From: Trissonchulus latispiculum
Taxonomy: Eukaryota > Nematoda > Enoplea > Enoplida > Ironidae
Reading direction: 5' to 3'
DNA: 64,000 bases
NCBI GenBank assembly: GCA_030248195.1
Contig: JASAND010030871.1
Location: 35,467 to 99,466 of the forward strand
Shown here: piece by piece, positions 60,101 to 64,000 of the stretch
Numbering within the stretch: position 1 is the first letter of the stretch
How the letters are laid out: every line of letters begins with the position of its first letter
Program-made: the position numbers and the translations under genes
The notes under the pieces: generated by a model
The model's database searches: none
Seen by the model: only the letters and a program-made list of their open reading frames with translations
What the model was told of the DNA's origin: nothing

Positions 60101-60185
60101 TCAGATCTGTGAGGTACTCCCGATTCTGAAGCAGATAGCGGTCCACACCACAGCCAAGACTGTCAATCAGTTCTACTCGATCTCC
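57177..60185 (-). CDS. Cuticlin-like ZP-domain protein, 3' part only
   Basis: Two exons are recognised: 60185-60018 (56 codons) and 57512-57177 (112 codons including stop). The first carries the end of the ZP domain: LIDSLGCGVDRYLL, then DLMAGQEAHVFKYADR and FFQCQITITIK, which is diagnostic of nematode-type cuticlins. The second continues EPEDPCPLPQCSDPL, then RQKR as a furin-like cleavage site, a linker, and a C-terminal membrane segment in AITISITVSLAAVLSLCLSL. Such proteins are secreted after cleavage and polymerise in the cuticle. Both exon ends are phase 0. The donor after ITIK (GTTGTC) is weak, but it occurs in both duplicate copies. The N-terminal ZP exons are not found up to 64 kb: they lie beyond the window or are lost. 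The intron between these exons spans a 1.97-kb tandem duplication. Confidence 0.85.
57528..58033. repeat. Inverted CTGAAA-repeat pair bordering the cuticlin intron
   Basis: A 23-nt sequence (57528-57550: CAATTTCAG, then TTTCAG repeats ending AGTT) is exactly complementary to 58011-58033 and to 59977-59999. One member is 16 nt from the acceptor of the last exon; the others are about 18 nt from the two donor copies. Confidence 0.85.
58052..58187 (-). pseudogene. Damaged copy of the cuticlin penultimate exon
   Basis: Homologous to 60018-60185 but 32 bp shorter (136 against 168 nt), so the frame is broken. The segment coding for the LGCGVDRYLL region is replaced by a short GATCGAGGGAGA-like filler, as left by end-joining repair. 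Both splice sites remain. The functional transcript should skip it. Confidence 0.85.
58590..59240 (-). pseudogene. Degenerate copy of the 46-kb putative secreted-protein locus
   Basis: The minus strand has ATGGCTATTGCATTTGTTGC where the 46-kb locus has GTG. Stops and frameshifts follow within 30 codons (GCAGCCTAAGTC against GCAGCCCAAGTT). A second, nearly identical copy lies at about 60570-61220 in unit 2. Confidence 0.65.
59314..59664 (-). mobile_element. Truncated LTR at the duplication junction
   Basis: Same sequence as the LTR at 61295-61710 but lacking the TGTTGAG start: it stops at 'gcacacattg', where unit 2 begins. Confidence 0.65.
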
Positions 60186-61639
60186 CTGAAGCATAAATTA
60201 GGTTCAAGTCAAAGAAAGGCTGGCGTTCTCTAAGTTTATTTGTAAGCGTGTCCAAAAGTCATGTTAGTCATGTTAACACTCGGCTAACAACGCTAAGCTG
60301 CAAAATATTTTGGCATAAGATTGGCCAATCAGATGCGTTTCAGTTCAAACGTATATAAACACAAGGTCAACAAGATAACCGACGTTAATATGCCGCTGCA
60401 AGCATATACTGTAACCATATTCAATTCGCGGTTTTTACTCTACTCTGCCGATTATAAACTCTTGGTAGTACTTACAGCGCCGTCATCAGCGCCGTTTTTG
60501 TACCAACATGAATGTCGATGAGGTGACCTAAAGCGTGAAACTCAGAAAAGAAATCAGCTTTGTCGTTCACGAATAAATTTAGAATAAACAGTTTGGATTT
60601 TATCGAATATTTACTAATTTATATACGCCGTAGCGCTAAGTTTCGAAAATAGTGCGCTTCCGCGCCACACTGCTGCGCTGTTAAGCAGCTCAAAACTGCC
60701 ATCCAATAGATAATATCCCTCACAGCTGATGTGTTCGGTGACATATACAATATTTCGCTCCATTTCTTATCATATGGTCTGGACAGTAACTATTGCCTTC
60801 GTCATCCTGCATTAACATGTTGCTGGGAACCCTCATATTACCAGCCTGAATTACTTTTATATGGTTTGCCCTTTGCATTAAGTTCTACTGGAAAATATCC
60901 TTAGCCTTGTCAACATTAGCCTTTTTCATGATGTTGGAAATAAGGACCGTTGTTTGATCTCAGCAGTAGAGGAGGACTGCAACCCCAGTCGAAACAGGAC
61001 CGCCTTGTGACATAGCAGATAGTACCCTGTTGACTTGGTGTTAGTTCCTTCAGGTCGTAAGCAGCTCGCTCGGAAAAGCAAATTATCTATGTCCGACGCT
61101 GGTGAGACTTAGGCTGCTGAATCAACACAGTTACCTCTAAAGGGATATCTCCTAACTTCTGAACACTAATGCATGCAACAGCAACAAATGCAATAGCCAT
61201 AACTAAAATTTTACCTGTATGGAGCTCTATTAACAAATAGGAAAGTAAGCTAACAAAACTGGTTATTTTATCTATGTATATTAATTATATTAGGTGTTGC
61301 AACAGAAACATTTCCATATAACTTGTGTTAAATCCCTACGTCAGCTGTCTGGACCTAAGGTGGAATCTAGAGGCGGTACGACTGCAGGTAATTCAACCGG
61401 GCCTAATCTAAGAAATTACTCTAATTCCTACCTAACTAAAGAATATCTAAAAGTTACCAAGTCGTAATAATCATCAAAGGCATCCAGCTATCCAACTATC
61501 AGTCGTGGTGGCGTAACAATATATTTTAATATAAAATAACACAATCCCCAACCGTTTCGGAATAGAATCGAACAACAACTGAATACATGATCAGATCTAA
61601 GCTGATCAATTTAGCTAACAGACTAAAGGTTGCACACAT
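59665..61639. repeat. Tandem segmental duplication, unit 2
   Basis: Direct repeat of 57699-59664, about 1.97 kb. It retains the intact ZP exon. Small differences include the ZP segment, a missing 'accaagattaaatta' piece and a GCGC lost beside the LTR. Confidence 0.9.
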
Positions 61640-61710
61640 CAGTAACAATTAGTTTTAGTGTTTGTTTTTAAGGTTGAGTTGCAACACTTTAATTTAGTTG
61701 ATTCTCAACA
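61295..61710 (-). mobile_element. Copia-like long terminal repeat
   Basis: Read on the minus strand, a purine-rich AGGGGAGGA (61719-61711) is followed directly by TGTTGAGAATCAACTAAATT, and the repeat ends near TGTTGCAACA (61295). A polypurine tract next to TGTTG...CAACA termini is typical of Ty1/copia 3' LTRs. The exact left end is uncertain because TGTTGCAA also occurs at the unoccupied-like site near 46810. Confidence 0.6.
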
Positions 61711-64000
61711 TCCTCCCCTGGATAGAAAAATTTTAGCGCCTGCTAAAATACAAGATGGAGAAGAGATGCTACCGTAATTCAATGGTTAAAAGTAAAAAGA
61801 ATTTCGAAGGTAAACATAGATCTCACACAATTCCCATGAGACCAGTTATGAGGCACGTATCCTGGCACGTTTACCCATGGTTAAAATAAAGAAACCATAA
61901 ATAGAAGTTAAGAGAAATTAGAGTTAGAAAGTGGTAGCAAAGTGGAAGTCATAGACAGGCGAAGTATAGCAAAACACAGGGAGAATAAAGTAAACGAAAC
62001 AATGCAGTAAGTAGTTGCAACCAAACTAGATATAGCGAAAAGAAGTAATCAGAAAATAGAAAATAAAGGAAACGACCCACATAGAAAAGGTAATACACCC
62101 AAATACCACTATGAATAGAAAACCTCAAATAAAGAAATACAACAATCAGACAAAACATTCATGGCGCTTCAACAATCATACTCACAGACAAACAATGCAA
62201 GCACACATTATATCAATTTTAAAAGCAAACAATACAAAATTTTACGACTATCAATGCTATACATAAGAAAGAAAACTAGCTAGACTATACACAGTTCACA
62301 GAAACCTAGCTAACAAATACAAGATTCACAAATACAAAACGTAGATAGGTTAATTTTCGTTACATCATATATCAAACTACTTTTCAAAAGTCAAAAACTA
62401 ACCTAACTAACCACAACATAACATTCAATATCCTAACTAAGCTATACAACAAAAAATTATCCTGTACACGACAAACAAATAATCAATGCATATAAAATGA
62501 GGTAAAAGACTATTGCGAACAAGGAAAATTTCTTCTATTGTAAACCGTTTTTAACCTAAAAGTTTAAAGATCTTGCGCACGGACCTTCCTCCGCCGCATA
62601 AAAAATAAAGATCACCTGATCTTTCCAAGAAAACAAGAGAAAATACGTATATGTATATATAGCTACCAAAATTAAAGCACACACATATATAGGGGAAAAA
62701 TATAGGGATGGGATGACATAACTAGACGAATCAAAGTTTATAGACGAATCATACAGTAAAATATATATATATGGCAAAAAAACTGTACATGGCATAGAAA
62801 TAAAGCACAACATTATGACTGATCAATGGCAAAAATATAATGCATAGTACCGGCAAAAATTAAGGCAAAAATGATTAGAAAAACACACAAACAAGCAATT
62901 ATGCATAGAATAGAGCAAACAAAATTAAAAATGTATATTGTCCATAAATTTGCAGCATCGTTGTTGTCGTTGGAGAATTTTAAGTTTTAATTTAGGGTGA
63001 TGGTCTTCTGGTTTCACCGTAGGATGAGTTCAAACCCGTATGAACTCTCATTCAGTGGATCGGAGCTGTATCTTCAGAAGACATCGAATTCAGTTGTCGT
63101 TATAGCCGTCGTTGTAGTCGAATTAGAAACACATACATTTATAATATATTGGCTAAACAGAGCCGACAATGCAATCAAAAGATAGGAAAGAGAAAGTAGT
63201 TCTAAAAGCGAAAGCTAAAGAAGAAGAGCTCTAAAAAGAGAAATTCGTTGAGAAGATAAAGAGAAAATAGAACAAAATGTCATTTTATACAGATTGACTA
63301 GTAATTCACTCAGAATAGACTAAGAAAATTTCTACAGAACATCTATATTTAAGACCCTTAAAGCTCCGAGCTGCGCTGATTAATACATGGTTAACATAGA
63401 AAACAACAACATACAAGAAAACATATTTACACATTCAATGGCACTAGCTGAAACAAAAATTAACCGAAGTAGCTAACCGTAATGATTAAACAACCATAAC
63501 AATAAGTAAACAGGATAAGTAACAAGAAGAAAAACTAACTAAGAATACAAATATTTTTGGATTTTTCGAATGTTGCTTTTTAAGATTTTTCTAAATATGC
63601 ATAACGAACTTCAAACACAAAATTAACTACTAACTATCAATAAACTATCAATACTGTACACATCTATATGAATACGACAAAATTGCTATACAACTAAAAC
63701 AACTATACAGACGATATAATACTGACTAATTAACTATCATACAAAATTACTACAGAATAATATGATCACAAAAACAAATACCAATACGCGTATTTCAATT
63801 CCAGTTCCATAAATTTACGCTCGTTAGGTCCTTCTCGGTTAAAGTATCAGCAAAAAAGTCCTAAATAAGTCGTCCTTCGAAAACATCATGAGGCCTTCCA
63901 AATCGTTACTCCGCAAACAAAATTTTGCCTCGTAAAAGTCACATTAGGTTTTCGTCTCAGAATCGTGAACTAATCCGTCAATAAGCTAACTAGTAATCCG
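61711..64000. other. Probable LTR-element interior or flank, no ORF
   Basis: AT-rich, purine-rich on the plus strand, with no recognisable gag or pol domain in any frame and no further cuticlin exons. By position it would be the internal side of the LTR at 61295-61710, so a degenerate or non-coding interior is likely. Confidence 0.4.

Overview
This window is animal nuclear DNA. It is AT-rich, has widely spaced genes with spliceosomal introns, AATAAA poly(A) signals, several microsatellites and many transposon remnants. A cuticlin-type ZP protein, a tandem pair of DEG/ENaC channel genes and a FMRFamide-receptor-like GPCR suggest an ecdysozoan. The cuticlin sequence, with its DLMAGQEAHVFKYADR stretch, points most strongly to a nematode or close relative with a large, repeat-rich genome. 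I cannot name the species.

Layout: 1-10.8 kb is intergenic and repeat-laden, with MITEs, tRNA-derived SINEs and a TTTAATCCG-rich foldback. At 10.8-12.0 kb is an intronless GPCR on the + strand. It converges on a four-exon glycine-N-acyltransferase-like gene at 12.3-14.2 kb on the - strand. At 17.1-24.0 kb and 29.7-34.1 kb are two five-exon DEG/ENaC paralogues on the - strand with matching intron positions and phases. The distal copy (29.7-34.1 kb) has an intact 469-codon reading frame. The proximal copy (17.1-24.0 kb) has a 26-bp deletion in exon 3 that shifts the frame. A decayed last-exon relic of a third paralogue is at 40.5 kb. From 34 to 46 kb the sequence is mainly nested repeats, including a TTAA-specific element inserted in one arm of an older foldback whose other arm keeps the empty site.

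At 46.2-46.7 kb (-) is a small putative secreted-protein locus of uncertain coding status. At 47.8-56.6 kb (+) is a complete eight-exon secreted inhibitory-type serpin with 425 codons. At 57.2-60.2 kb (-) is the 3' part of a cuticlin/ZP gene. Its penultimate exon lies inside a 1.97-kb tandem duplication: one exon copy is intact and the other is frameshifted. The 5' part of this gene is not visible in the window. From 61.3 kb to the end is a copia-like LTR with a polypurine tract, followed by AT-rich sequence without recognisable genes.

None of the genes forms an operon, and they do not obviously share a pathway. The clearest evolutionary signals are local gene duplication and decay (DEG/ENaC, the ZP exon, the 46-kb locus) and heavy colonisation of introns by small DNA transposons. 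All exon models were derived by reading splice sites, phase and family resemblance by eye. No database or transcript was consulted.
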